A stretch of 34,996 nucleotides of DNA from Desulfovibrio sp. (GTDB taxonomy: Bacteria; Desulfobacterota; Desulfovibrionia; Desulfovibrionales; Desulfovibrionaceae), in assembly GCA_004796465.1 (NCBI GenBank), contig QZKZ01000093.1, forward strand, positions 1-34,996, given 5' to 3'. Under the pieces are notes generated by a model. It was not told where the DNA came from, did no database searches, and was given only the letters and a program-made list of their open reading frames with translations. Below are positions 8,725-17,633 of this stretch, in pieces. Both the position numbers and the translations under genes were made by a program. The number at the start of each line of letters is the position of its first letter. Positions within the stretch are counted from its first letter, which is position 1.

Positions 8725-8810
8725 ACAATCTGCTTCCAGCAACGGCTATCAACGCTGCCGCCGTCACTCCCCTTTCAGTTGAACACCCCATGTGAGAGTC
8801 AAGAATCCCT

Positions 8811-9887
8811 ATGGACACCACCAACAACAAGCTCGCTCCGCTCATGCAAGCCTTTTTCAAAGGCGCATACTACACGTTAATCTTCATCATTTGCACAGTA
8901 GCTGCGTATTGCTTCACCGAGTTGCTCAATTGGCTTTTTCCTCCCAGTCATATTGACCAGGAAAAATTCACTTTTGTCGAGCGAATCAAGTACTTCAGCA
9001 AGCTGTTCTTGAGCGGAATAACCAAAGGCTCCATCTACGCCCTGATCGCCTTGGGCTACACCATGGTCTACGGCATCATTGAGCTGATCAATTTCGCCCA
9101 CGGCGAGATTTACATGCTGGGCGCGTATATCGGTTTCCTCGTTGCGGTAGTGCTGACCCTTCTCGGCTTCCCGGGCCTGGCCATTTTAGCCATCGCCACG
9201 GTGGTCGCGATCATCTACTGCGCCTCATACGGTTACACTATTGAGAAAGTCGCGTACAAGCCGCTGCGCGGCGCGCCTCGGCTTTCTCCGCTGATCAGCG
9301 CCATCGGCATGTCCATCTTTTTGCAGAACTACGTACTCATGGCCCAAACCTCTGATTTCCGCCGGTTTCCCGACTTGATTCCAGACTTCGGCTTTTTGGA
9401 GAACGTCTCCAGCTACCTCCAGTCCACGGATCTGGTCATCATTATTTCTTCGCTCCTGGTCATGATCGGCCTAACAATGTTCATTCAATACACGCGCATG
9501 GGCAAAGCCATGCGCGCCACGGCCCAGAACAGGAAGATGGCCATGCTCGTGGGCATCAACGCCGACAAGGTCATCTCCATGACCTTTCTTATCGGTTCGG
9601 GTCTTGCCGCTGTAGGCGGCATCCTCATTGCCTGCGACGTCAGCCAAATCAACCACTACATTGGCTTTATCGCGGGCCTCAAAGCTTTTACCGCGGCTGT
9701 TCTCGGTGGCATTGGTTCGGTTCCCGGCGCCATGATTGGCGGCTTGATCCTCGGTTGCACCGAGAGCCTGGGCACCGGCTATATCGCCAGCGACTACGAG
9801 GATGTGTTCGCCTTTTCCCTGTTGGTCCTGATCCTTATTTTCCGGCCTTCGGGGATCCTGGGCAAACATCACCTCCAAAAAGTTTAG
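8811..9887 (+). CDS. livH: Branched-chain amino-acid ABC permease LivH
   Basis: This is one of the two membrane subunits of the LIV importer. The 358-residue protein has the family core GITKGSIYALIALGYTMVYGIIELINFAHGE (given here as its landmarks GSIYALIALG and INFAHGE), then YKPLRGAPRLSPLISAIG and the EAA-like region MGKAMRATAQN. Further hydrophobic segments run to the end. It is about 50 residues longer than E. coli LivH. The extra part is N-terminal, with an additional hydrophobic segment at residues 18-43 before a charged loop. It shares the cluster with livJMGF. The Shine-Dalgarno before ATG 8811 is weak. Confidence 0.93.
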   Translation: MDTTNNKLAPLMQAFFKGAYYTLIFIICTVAAYCFTELLNWLFPPSHIDQEKFTFVERIKYFSKLFLSGITKGSIYALIALGYTMVYGIIELINFAHGEIYMLGAYIGFLVAVVLTLLGFPGLAILAIATVVAIIYCASYGYTIEKVAYKPLRGAPRLSPLISAIGMSIFLQNYVLMAQTSDFRRFPDLIPDFGFLENVSSYLQSTDLVIIISSLLVMIGLTMFIQYTRMGKAMRATAQNRKMAMLVGINADKVISMTFLIGSGLAAVGGILIACDVSQINHYIGFIAGLKAFTAAVLGGIGSVPGAMIGGLILGCTESLGTGYIASDYEDVFAFSLLVLILIFRPSGILGKHHLQKV

Positions 9888-9957
9888 TGACATTTGCAGG
9901 CTACACGCCTGTGTTTGGATACAACTCAAATTACTGATGTAGGAGCCTGGACTCCCC

Positions 9958-11451
9958 ATGAAATTTATCAGCAAAACATTCTTCATCGCCCTTTGGTTCG
10001 TTTTCCTCACCTTCCCGATAATGGTCCTGAAAGTGGACCCCGGTCGGGGGCTGGTGACTTGGCGTTGGTGGAACATGGTGTATGTGGGCGGATCCGCCTT
10101 GGTCCTCTACCCCTTGTGGCGGTACATGCTTGCCCGCAAATCAGGCCAAATGCCTCCCTTGCGGCAAGTGCTGTTCAGCAAGGGCTTCATGGCCAAAAGC
10201 AATGCCAAGTTCGGCAATGCCCTCAGTAAGTTGCCCTTTGCAGGCAAGAGCAAAATCGCGGCCATTGCCGTTCCCTTTGCCATTGCCGGAGCAGCCCTGG
10301 CCATCTCCCTGCTCTACAGCGATCTGAACGATAACACCTGGAAGACGAACTTCGTCCTGCTGACCTGCCTTGGTTTGCTCCTCGTTTATCTGGCCCTGCC
10401 TTTCATTCTCAACTCCTTGCGTGGAGGCGGGGAGTCCCCGCAAACAGCCACCTCGGTTTTCAGCGAGCCCAGGAACGCCATCCCCGCAGTGATCGCCATT
10501 GTCCTGTTCACCATGGCTTTTCCCTTTCTCTTTTCCTCCTACCAATCCAAAATCATGGTCATGGCCATGACCTATGTGGTGCTTGGCCTTGGCCTGAACA
10601 TCGTGGTTGGTTTGGCCGGCCTGTTGGATCTGGGTTACGTGGCTTTCTACGCTGTGGGGGCGTACACCTACGGTCTGCTGCATCTATATTTCGGCGTGGG
10701 TTTTTGGGTGGCCTTTCCCTTGGGAGGTGTCGCAGCGGCGATTTTTGGTATTTTGCTCGGCTATCCCGTGCTTCGCCTCAGGGGCGACTACCTGGCCATT
10801 GTGACCCTGGGCTTTGGGGAAATCATCCGTCTGGTGTTGGAAAACTGGGGCAGTTTCACCCAGGGTCCCAGCGGCATCAAAAACATCCCGCCGCCAGTGG
10901 AAATCCCTCGGGGCAGCGAGTTGGCTGAGACCTTATCCGCCTTCAATATCAACAAGATGACCATTATTTACTTCATCATGCTTGCTTTGGTGGTGGTCAC
11001 CATCTTCTTTGTGAACCGGCTCAAGGTCTCCCGTCTCGGCCGCGCCTGGCAGGCCCTGCGCGAAGACGAAATCGCATGCCAAGCCATGGGCATCGACAAG
11101 ACCAAAACCAAGCTCACCGCCTTTGCCCTGGGCGCGACTTGGGCGGGTTTCGCAGGGGTACTCTTTGCCTCCAGGGAAACCTTTATCAATCCCAAGAGCT
11201 TTGAGTTCATCGAGTCGGCCCTGATTCTGTCCATTGTTGTGGTTGGCGGCATGGGCTCCATTGTCGGCGTGATCCTGGGCGCGATCATCATCATGCTCAT
11301 GCCCGAATACCTCCGCGCCTTTTCCGAATACCGCATGCTGCTCTTTGGCGCGATCATGGTCATTATCATGGTCTTCAGGCCACAGGGGATCATTTCCCAC
11401 ATCCGCAGCAGCTACATATACAAGGCCAAGGAGGAGCCCAAAGATGCATAG
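9958..11451 (+). CDS. livM: Branched-chain amino-acid ABC permease LivM
   Basis: The second membrane subunit is 497 residues, longer than E. coli LivM (about 425). The conserved part starts near residue 200 with MTYVVLGLGLNIVVGLAGLLDLG and YVAFYAVGAYTYG. It continues through YPVLRLRGDYLAIVTLGFGEIIRL, then GRAWQALREDEIACQAMGID, the loop that contacts the ATPase. (Each landmark is quoted in part.) About 190 residues at the N-terminus hold several extra hydrophobic segments (near 5-25, 38-60, 95-120, 128-150 and 172-190). AGGAG lies about a dozen bases before the ATG. Its end overlaps livG by 8 bases. Confidence 0.93.
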   Translation: MKFISKTFFIALWFVFLTFPIMVLKVDPGRGLVTWRWWNMVYVGGSALVLYPLWRYMLARKSGQMPPLRQVLFSKGFMAKSNAKFGNALSKLPFAGKSKIAAIAVPFAIAGAALAISLLYSDLNDNTWKTNFVLLTCLGLLLVYLALPFILNSLRGGGESPQTATSVFSEPRNAIPAVIAIVLFTMAFPFLFSSYQSKIMVMAMTYVVLGLGLNIVVGLAGLLDLGYVAFYAVGAYTYGLLHLYFGVGFWVAFPLGGVAAAIFGILLGYPVLRLRGDYLAIVTLGFGEIIRLVLENWGSFTQGPSGIKNIPPPVEIPRGSELAETLSAFNINKMTIIYFIMLALVVVTIFFVNRLKVSRLGRAWQALREDEIACQAMGIDKTKTKLTAFALGATWAGFAGVLFASRETFINPKSFEFIESALILSIVVVGGMGSIVGVILGAIIIMLMPEYLRAFSEYRMLLFGAIMVIIMVFRPQGIISHIRSSYIYKAKEEPKDA

Positions 11452-12247
11452 GGACACCAACAAAACCGTGCTGTCCGCCACGGGGCTCTCCAAAAACTTT
11501 GGCGGCATCCGCGCCTTGCACCGGGTCGACCTTACTGTGAGAGACCTGGAGATCGTGGCCCTGATCGGCCCCAACGGCGCGGGCAAGACTACCTTTTTTA
11601 ATTGCATCACCGGCATCTACTCTCCAACGGAAGGCGACATCAATATTGATCCTCCCGAGGGTGTAAAAAAGCGTATTAACGGAAAAAAGCCCAACATCAT
11701 CACAGAGTTGGGCATGGCCCGCACCTTTCAGAACATCCGTTTGTTCCCGTCCATGACCGCTTTGGAAAACGTCATGATCGGCCGCCATTGCCGGATGAAA
11801 GCAGGCATCCTGGGCGCGTTTCTCAGGGGGCCGGGCACCAGACGCGAGGAAGAGGAAACCATTGAGACCAGCTACCAACTGCTCAAGAAGATGGGACTGG
11901 AGCGCTATGTGAACGAAGAAGCGCGCAACCTGCCCTACGGCATGCAGCGCCGCTTGGAGATCGCCCGGGCCTTGGCCACGGAGCCGTTCATCCTGCTCCT
12001 GGACGAGCCTGCCGCGGGCATGAACCCCCAGGAGACCCAAGCCCTCACCGAACTGATCCTTAAAATTCGGGACGAAGAGCAAAAAGCCATCCTGCTCATT
12101 GAACACGACATGAAACTGGTCATGAACCTGTCTGAACGCATCATCGTCATGGAGTACGGCCGCAAGATCGCTGAAGGCACGCCCCAGCAAGTGCGTGAAA
12201 ACCCCGATGTGATTCGGGCCTATCTGGGGGTGGAAGCCGATGCTTGA
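11444..12247 (+). CDS. livG: Branched-chain amino-acid ABC transporter ATPase LivG
   Basis: This is the first ATPase subunit of the LIV importer. The 267 residues contain Walker A GPNGAGKTT, a Q-loop region ARTFQNIRLF, a signature region LPYGMQRRLEIARALA in which the usual LSGGQ is LPYGM (common in LivG), Walker B FILLLDEPAAGMNP and the H-loop LIEHDM. ATG 11444 is chosen because AAGGAGGA lies about 10 bases upstream. Upstream in-frame codons from 11345 would place the start deep inside livM. It overlaps both livM and livF, indicating coupled translation. Confidence 0.95.
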   Translation: MHRDTNKTVLSATGLSKNFGGIRALHRVDLTVRDLEIVALIGPNGAGKTTFFNCITGIYSPTEGDINIDPPEGVKKRINGKKPNIITELGMARTFQNIRLFPSMTALENVMIGRHCRMKAGILGAFLRGPGTRREEEETIETSYQLLKKMGLERYVNEEARNLPYGMQRRLEIARALATEPFILLLDEPAAGMNPQETQALTELILKIRDEEQKAILLIEHDMKLVMNLSERIIVMEYGRKIAEGTPQQVRENPDVIRAYLGVEADA

Positions 12248-12947
12248 GATGAAAAACGTGGACGCCTATTACGGCAACATCCAGGCCTTGCATGACGTCA
12301 CCCTGACCATCGGCCAGGGAGAGATCATCACCTTGATCGGCGCCAACGGCGCGGGCAAGTCCACCACACTCATGGCCATTTGCGGGGTGGTGCCCATCCA
12401 AGGCGGGGAAATCCTGTTCGAGGGCAAGCCCATCAACGGCATGCGGCCCGACGAGATCGTGAGCCTGGGTGTGAGTCAAGCGCCGGAAGGCCGCCTCATC
12501 TTCCCGGACCTGACCGTGACGGAGAACCTGGACATGGGCGCGTTCCAACGCACGGACAAGGCCGAAATTAAGAGGGACATGGAGCACATCTTCGAACTCT
12601 TCCCCATTCTGGCTGAGCGCCGCAGGCAACCCGGCGGCACCTTGTCAGGTGGTGAACAGCAGATGCTGGCCACGTCCCGGGCGCTCATGGCCCGGCCCCG
12701 CATCCTGCTGCTGGACGAACCGTCCATGGGCCTCGCGCCCATGGTCATCAAACAGATCTTCGAGGTTATCTCCCGCATCAACCAGGAGGACAGAACCACC
12801 ATCTTCCTGGTGGAGCAGAACGCCAACATCGCCCTGCAAGTGGCCCACCGGGGCTATGTCATGGAAAACGGCAGGATCACCATGACCAACACCGGCGCGA
12901 ACCTGCTGGAAGACGAGGCCGTGAAAACCGCGTACCTCGGCATTTGA
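12240..12947 (+). CDS. livF: Branched-chain amino-acid ABC transporter ATPase LivF
   Basis: This is the second ATPase subunit. The 235 residues show Walker A GANGAGKSTT, the characteristic LivF run FEGKPINGMRPDEIV and SQAPEGRLIFPDLTVTENL. The full signature is LSGGEQQMLATSRALM, Walker B is ILLLDEPSMGLAP, and the H-loop region is LVEQNANIAL. It starts inside the last 8 bases of livG and ends the cluster, followed by a strong terminator. Confidence 0.96.
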   Translation: MLEMKNVDAYYGNIQALHDVTLTIGQGEIITLIGANGAGKSTTLMAICGVVPIQGGEILFEGKPINGMRPDEIVSLGVSQAPEGRLIFPDLTVTENLDMGAFQRTDKAEIKRDMEHIFELFPILAERRRQPGGTLSGGEQQMLATSRALMARPRILLLDEPSMGLAPMVIKQIFEVISRINQEDRTTIFLVEQNANIALQVAHRGYVMENGRITMTNTGANLLEDEAVKTAYLGI

Positions 12948-12991
12948 TCCACCGGCATTTGATTCGTTCTGATCCCTACAACGATACTCAG

Positions 12992-13019
12992 CCCGGCCTC
13001 CAAGGAGGCCGGGTTTTGT
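12992..13019 (+). terminator. Rho-independent terminator of the liv cluster
   Basis: Arms CCCGGCCTC (12992-13000) and GAGGCCGGG (13005-13013) enclose CAAG and are followed directly by TTTTGTT. It lies 44 bases after livF, between convergent livF and the secretion operon. Only the plus strand has the T-run. Confidence 0.9.
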
Positions 13020-13029
13020 TATTGATAGA

Positions 13030-14340
13030 TTACCTTTCGCCCAAGGCCTGGGACCAGGCATTGCTCAGGGGTGCGAGCAGCCGCGTGAGAACCGGCCAGT
13101 GCCCTGTGTGGATGGTCACCACCACGGGCAGTCCCGGGTAGAGGTCATAACGTTCGTTGTCCCGCATAAAAGCCGTGGCGTTGGCCTCGATCCGCGCCAA
13201 ATAGCCGATGCCCCCGCCTGAATCCACAACCGCGCTCGGGCTGACGCTGAGCACCCTGCCCGGAAGTCCACTGAATCGCCCGGCGTCCTGCCCCGCCAGC
13301 TTGATGGTCGCCTCTTGGCCGACCGCTACATAGCCAATGTCCGAAACCGGCACATTGGCTTCAATGACCAGGGCCTCGCCCAGAGGGACGATCAAAGCCA
13401 CGGTCTCTCCGGGCTCCACGACTTCACCACGGGCCGTGACCGCCATGGCCTGGACAACGCCTGCAACTGGAGATCGCACCAGGGTCCGCGCCATGGAGTC
13501 GGAATACCGCGCATGGCGTTGCTCCAGTTCGGCCAATTCTTGCCGTACTTCAGCCAATTGTTGGGTTGTCTGTTCCTGAAAGGCCCGGTCTATGCGTTGA
13601 AATCGCTCCTCTTCCTCAGCCAGGGCGGCATTGGCCTCGGCCAGTTCCGCCAGGGTCTCCTCCATGCTGCCGCTGAGATTGCTGCGCTCCCTGAGCAACT
13701 CTAGGTGCTTGAGTTCCGTAGTCAAATCCTCGGCCAGGAGATTGCTGGATATGGCCACCTGCTCATTGACCAGGGCCAAGGCCTGTTCCAGGGGGCCTAT
13801 TCTGGCCTCGAACCGTTCCACATCGTGCCTCGCCCCTTGTACGGCCAATTCCTGGGCTGACAGCTCATTTTCACGCTGAATCATGCGGTTCAGGTACAGC
13901 TCATGACACAATGCGGTAAAATCCGGATGCCGGTCCCGTGCTTCATCCGGGAACTCCGGGCCGGGCCCATCTTCCCAGCCCTCGGCCGCATTGGCCTCGG
14001 CCTGAAGCCGGGCCTGCTCCAGGGCAAGGAGGTCCATGCGCGTAACAATCTCTTCCAAGTCCGCGCCAGGATGGGTTTCCTCAAGTACCAGCAAGACATC
14101 TCCCTGCTGCACCTGGTCCCCTTCCCGGACCAGGATCTCACTGACAATGCCGCCTTCCAGGTGCTCGACCCGGCGCACCCTGCCGCTGGGCACGACTTCG
14201 CCCCAAGCCGTGCTGGTGCGGTCCACCCTGCCCAACACCGCCCAGGCCAGGGCAAGGGCAAGGGCCGCCACGCACAGCAGCCACATGCTCCTGGAGGGAG
14301 ACCGGAACAGAGCCTTCATGCGGTTCCCTATTCCGTTCAT
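13030..14340 (-). CDS. Type I secretion membrane-fusion protein, HlyD family
   Basis: The 436-residue periplasmic adaptor links the inner-membrane ABC exporter to the TolC channel. Residues about 15-37 form the single N-terminal membrane anchor. GEVVPSGRVRRVEHLEGGIV then starts the lipoyl half (short form: VEHLEGGIVSEILVREGD). A long Glu/Ala/Gln-rich helical hairpin covers about 95-280, the second lipoyl half is RSPVAGVVQAMAVTARGEVV, and the beta-barrel holds YDLYPGLPVVVTI. This HlyD/LapC-like layout and the length are normal. The ATG overlaps the TGA of the upstream ABC gene by 2 bases, so the pair is translated together. Confidence 0.92.
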   Translation of the reverse strand: MNGIGNRMKALFRSPSRSMWLLCVAALALALAWAVLGRVDRTSTAWGEVVPSGRVRRVEHLEGGIVSEILVREGDQVQQGDVLLVLEETHPGADLEEIVTRMDLLALEQARLQAEANAAEGWEDGPGPEFPDEARDRHPDFTALCHELYLNRMIQRENELSAQELAVQGARHDVERFEARIGPLEQALALVNEQVAISSNLLAEDLTTELKHLELLRERSNLSGSMEETLAELAEANAALAEEEERFQRIDRAFQEQTTQQLAEVRQELAELEQRHARYSDSMARTLVRSPVAGVVQAMAVTARGEVVEPGETVALIVPLGEALVIEANVPVSDIGYVAVGQEATIKLAGQDAGRFSGLPGRVLSVSPSAVVDSGGGIGYLARIEANATAFMRDNERYDLYPGLPVVVTIHTGHWPVLTRLLAPLSNAWSQALGER

Positions 14341-16031
14341 ATTTCCCTCCCCTGGTCCTTTTCCCTTTCTGCTTTGGCAGGGGTTCGCAACTCAGGAATT
14401 GCGGCAGCTCCGAGTTCCATCACCAAGCTTACCGGCAGCAGATCAAGAATTGCCTGGGGCTCATGGGTGAATATCACCTGGGATCTACCCTGGCCGTGCA
14501 TTGTCTTCATGGCTCCATGGGCCAGATCCATGGCTTGCGGATCGCGGCCTTGGCACGGCTCGTCCAGGACCGCCAAAGGCGATACCGTGGCCAAGACACG
14601 GGCCAGGGCCAGGGATTGCCGAACTTCCTTGGGCAATCCTTGGCCCGCGTCCGGAAGTTCGGCAGCCAAGCCCCGGGGCTGGGCAAACACGAACCGCGCC
14701 AAGCCGCTGTCATTAATTACTTGGCCGAGACTGGGCTCATCCAGGTCCGGGTTCAGGCACACAATGTTCTCGCGGAGCGTACCCGGAAAGAAGGAAGGTT
14801 CCTGGGGCAGATACGCGGCTTGCCCGCGCCACCACCGGGGATTCGCTTGCCTCAGGTTCAGGCCGTCAATGAGGATCTCACCGCGCGACGGCAAGAGCAG
14901 CCCCATGATGAGCCGGGCCAAGGTGGTTTTGCCCGAACCATTGGGACCGTGCACCACAACCACCTGTCCCGGCCCCAAGGACAGGTTCAGGGATTCGAAC
15001 ACGGGCCGGGTTGCGCCGGGATATACAAAAGCCAGGTCTCTACATGCGAGACTGCCCGAATACTTGCCCATGGCAGCTCCGGCATCTGGTTCCTCGGGCA
15101 AGCGCAGCATGGAGTCCAAGTCGGCCATGGCCTGATCCGCCTCTTTCAGGGCGGCCCAGGACCCGGCGACTCCAGTTGCTGAGCGGCAGGCCATGGACAC
15201 CAAGATGTTCACGCCAATGAGCGCGCCCACGCTGAGCCTTCCCTGCACCACAAACACCGCGCCCACCGCGTACAGGGCAACGCTGACCACCATCACGGAA
15301 ACCATGGACACGGTCTGGTGCAGTCCTCGGGAAAGAGCCACCCGGTCCCTGTCCTGCGCAGCTTCCACAGCCTTGTCCCTGGCCAGTTGTTCCACAACCA
15401 TGTCGCCGCCAAAGGCAAACAGGGTGTCCGGGTCGCTCAAGGCGTCGGCCATGAGCAAACGTTGCCTGGCTCCGGAGTCCCGCACGGCTCCTCCCAGACG
15501 AACCGTCCTGGCCAAGGCCCATCTGCTTGCCCCGTGGGCGAGCAGTACGCCCACCAAACCGATGAGCGCCAAGGGGATGCTGAAATACGCCGCCACCCCA
15601 AGGAAAACCAGGGCAAAGGGCGCGTCCATCAGCCGCATGATCTGGGAAGGAGCAAAGGCCGAGGCCACGGTGTGCACCCGATCCATGGCCCTGACAGCAA
15701 GCCCCTTGGCAGCGCCGTCAAGGACATGCGCCTGCAACCGCTTCAGTTTGCCCACAACGCGTTCGGTCAGATCTTGATCAGGCATGGAGAAGACCAAGTC
15801 GCCCAACCTCACGCGAACGCTCCGAAAGCACGCCAAAAGCACCAGCGCCAAAGCCATGCCCGCGCACAACGTGATCAGGGTGCGGTTCGTGCCCCCGGCA
15901 ATGTAAGTATTGAGTATGGTGATGACAAAAACAGGCGAGGCCAGGGACAACACGTTGATCACCAGGCTGGCCACGGCGACCTGCCATGCCGGGCCGGGCC
16001 GGGCATTCAAGCGCTTGAGGAGTTCCTTCAT
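14337..16031 (-). CDS. Type I secretion ABC exporter (membrane plus ATPase domains)
   Basis: The 564-residue half-transporter has a membrane domain over about 1-300 without an N-terminal C39 peptidase-like domain (PrtD-type length), followed by an ATPase domain. Visible motifs are Walker A GPNGSGKTT near 365, the Q-loop AYLPQEPSFFPGTLRENI, Walker B PLAVLDEP near 482 and H-loop FTHEP. The ABC signature is unusual: where LSGGQRQ is expected the protein reads GLPKEVRQSLALARVL, lacking the Ser-Gly-Gly. The D-loop is also atypical (CQGRD). It might be a divergent or asymmetric exporter. GAGGAGG lies about 14 bases before the ATG. The gene sits between the tolC-like and hlyD-like genes. Confidence 0.88.
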   Translation of the reverse strand: MKELLKRLNARPGPAWQVAVASLVINVLSLASPVFVITILNTYIAGGTNRTLITLCAGMALALVLLACFRSVRVRLGDLVFSMPDQDLTERVVGKLKRLQAHVLDGAAKGLAVRAMDRVHTVASAFAPSQIMRLMDAPFALVFLGVAAYFSIPLALIGLVGVLLAHGASRWALARTVRLGGAVRDSGARQRLLMADALSDPDTLFAFGGDMVVEQLARDKAVEAAQDRDRVALSRGLHQTVSMVSVMVVSVALYAVGAVFVVQGRLSVGALIGVNILVSMACRSATGVAGSWAALKEADQAMADLDSMLRLPEEPDAGAAMGKYSGSLACRDLAFVYPGATRPVFESLNLSLGPGQVVVVHGPNGSGKTTLARLIMGLLLPSRGEILIDGLNLRQANPRWWRGQAAYLPQEPSFFPGTLRENIVCLNPDLDEPSLGQVINDSGLARFVFAQPRGLAAELPDAGQGLPKEVRQSLALARVLATVSPLAVLDEPCQGRDPQAMDLAHGAMKTMHGQGRSQVIFTHEPQAILDLLPVSLVMELGAAAIPELRTPAKAEREKDQGREI

Positions 16032-16100
16032 GGGCGTACCGCTTGCCTCCTCTCCGTCATGTAGCCGCGCTCAAGGCCGGGCCAATGTTTTTGAGTCCGG

Positions 16101-17399
16101 CTATTGGGCGAACAGATCCAAGTCCAGGTCGCCGGTGGCGTACAACACGTTGTACGCGGCCATGTAGGTGTCATATTCCGCGGAGACCGCGTTGCCAATA
16201 GCATTGATGTACATGACCTCGGCATTGAGCAATTCCAACAAGGTGCGAGTGCCCATCTTCCGTTCACGCCGGGCCAATTCCAGGAACTCTCCCAGGATGT
16301 CGGCCTGGTTTTGCAGGAGTTCCGCGTTGTAGCGGAAGGTGAGCAGGTTTTCCCAGGCCACGCGCACCTCTTCTTCAACGGTGCGGGCCAAGTCCTGCTG
16401 CGCGTACCGGGCCCGCTCCACTTCCGCCCGAGCCGACCTGACGGCAGCTTCGTCCGAGCCCCCGTTGTACAGGTTCCACTCCAGGGACACACCGATGTTG
16501 TTCTCGGTGCGCACGCCCGAGTAGCCGCTGTCGTTTTCACGGCGCTTGGCTTCAGCGAACAGGTTCACGGTGGGGAAATATTCAGCCTCGGCTTGGGTCA
16601 ACTGCTCATGGGCGATCTCCACGTTTTGCCCGGCCATGACCAGTTGCCGGTTGTTGGCCAAAGCCAGGGTCACGGCTTCTTCCACATTGATGGGCAACCG
16701 GGAAAAGGGCTCGGGCGGCATCTGAAAGTCCGCGACTTGGCTTTCACCCACGATCTCACCGAATACGGCACGGTACCGCGAGGCAGCATTGGCCAAATCG
16801 CCCTCGGCCATAACCCGCAAGGCCATGGCCCCGGCCAACTGCTGCTTGGCTTGCAACACATTGGAGGACAGCCCGGCCCCATGCTCGACCAAGGCCTCTT
16901 CCACGCCGGTCTGCTCCATGATCCTCTGTTCGGAGCGGCGAGCATACTCCAACTTTTCCAAAGCGCGCATCAGATCCAAATAGGCCCGCGCGCCTTCGAA
17001 TATGAGTTGTTGGGTGGACAGGTCGACCTGGACCAAAGCTTGTTCGTGGCGCACCTCGGCCTCGGCAATGGCGCCCTCGGTGGCTCCGAAATCATAGACC
17101 AGTTGGGTGGCGGTAATGGTCTGCTCGTTGCGGGCGTCCACAGTGGCTCCGGAATCAGCGGGCGCAACTTCGATTTCCTCGCGCCCGGCTTCCACGGTCA
17201 CATCCACTTCGGGGTAATACGCGCCCTCGGCCGCGCGAAGATCATACGCCGCTGACTCGGCCGCGCTTTCCACGGCCAAAATGCGGTCATGTTCGTTAAC
17301 AAGTGGCGTCAATTTTTCCAGCAAGGTCTCGGCATGGACCACTGAGTACAGTCCGGTCATCACGCACACCAAGGTAAACAACACTACGGCTTTATTCAA
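16101..17399 (-). CDS. TolC-family outer-membrane channel protein
   Basis: The 432-residue product is the outer-membrane duct of the type I secretion system. Residues 1-23 are a signal peptide (cleavage near VHA|E). The rest shows two TolC-like repeats rich in Ala/Glu helices, with YYPEVDVTVEAG and YFPTVNLFAEA as matching strand starts. Residues in GVSLEWNLYNGG are the usual family signature. The start is a TTG at 17399, supported by GGGGTGGA just upstream and by the complete signal peptide. The ATG at Met15 would destroy the signal peptide. It heads the operon tolC-like, ABC (69 bases later), hlyD-like. Confidence 0.9.
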   Translation of the reverse strand: MNKAVVLFTLVCVMTGLYSVVHAETLLEKLTPLVNEHDRILAVESAAESAAYDLRAAEGAYYPEVDVTVEAGREEIEVAPADSGATVDARNEQTITATQLVYDFGATEGAIAEAEVRHEQALVQVDLSTQQLIFEGARAYLDLMRALEKLEYARRSEQRIMEQTGVEEALVEHGAGLSSNVLQAKQQLAGAMALRVMAEGDLANAASRYRAVFGEIVGESQVADFQMPPEPFSRLPINVEEAVTLALANNRQLVMAGQNVEIAHEQLTQAEAEYFPTVNLFAEAKRRENDSGYSGVRTENNIGVSLEWNLYNGGSDEAAVRSARAEVERARYAQQDLARTVEEEVRVAWENLLTFRYNAELLQNQADILGEFLELARRERKMGTRTLLELLNAEVMYINAIGNAVSAEYDTYMAAYNVLYATGDLDLDLFAQ

Positions 17400-17424
17400 A
17401 ATCCACCCCCTTGAACCCCGAAAG

Positions 17425-17462
17425 AATAGTGATGTCGAGAAATAGTGATATTTTTGATGTCG
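17425..17462. promoter_or_regulatory. Direct repeats in the divergent promoter region
   Basis: AATAGTGAT occurs at 17425-17433 and 17441-17449, 16 bases apart. GATGTCG occurs at 17431-17437 and 17456-17462. They lie in the short gap between the divergent secretion operon and kinase gene, where an operator for either would be expected. No regulator can be assigned. Confidence 0.35.
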
Positions 17463-17492
17463 TAAGATGTGGGTACTGAAAAATCAACTCCC

Positions 17493-17633
17493 ATGACCTT
17501 GTCCAAGCGTGAAAAACCCTTTGACGGGGTGGGCGAAATCGAACACTATCGTTTCACCATTTTCCACCAGTGTAGGCAGCCTTTCTTGGCAAGGATTCCA
17601 GGTGAACCCACTGACCCTCTTCTTTTTTCGTGA
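17493..17633 (+). other. Probable out-of-frame N-terminus of the histidine kinase
   Basis: From ATG 17493 an open frame gives 46 residues starting MTLSKREKPFDGVGEIEHYR and stops at TGA 17631-17633. Its composition is more protein-like than the Ser/Thr-rich start of the kinase frame over the same DNA. Just before the stop is a T6 run (17623-17628). Dropping one T joins this frame to the kinase frame as PLLF|REVQDH. This points to a real frameshift mutation, a homopolymer sequencing error or frameshifting. No good Shine-Dalgarno precedes 17493. Confidence 0.45.
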
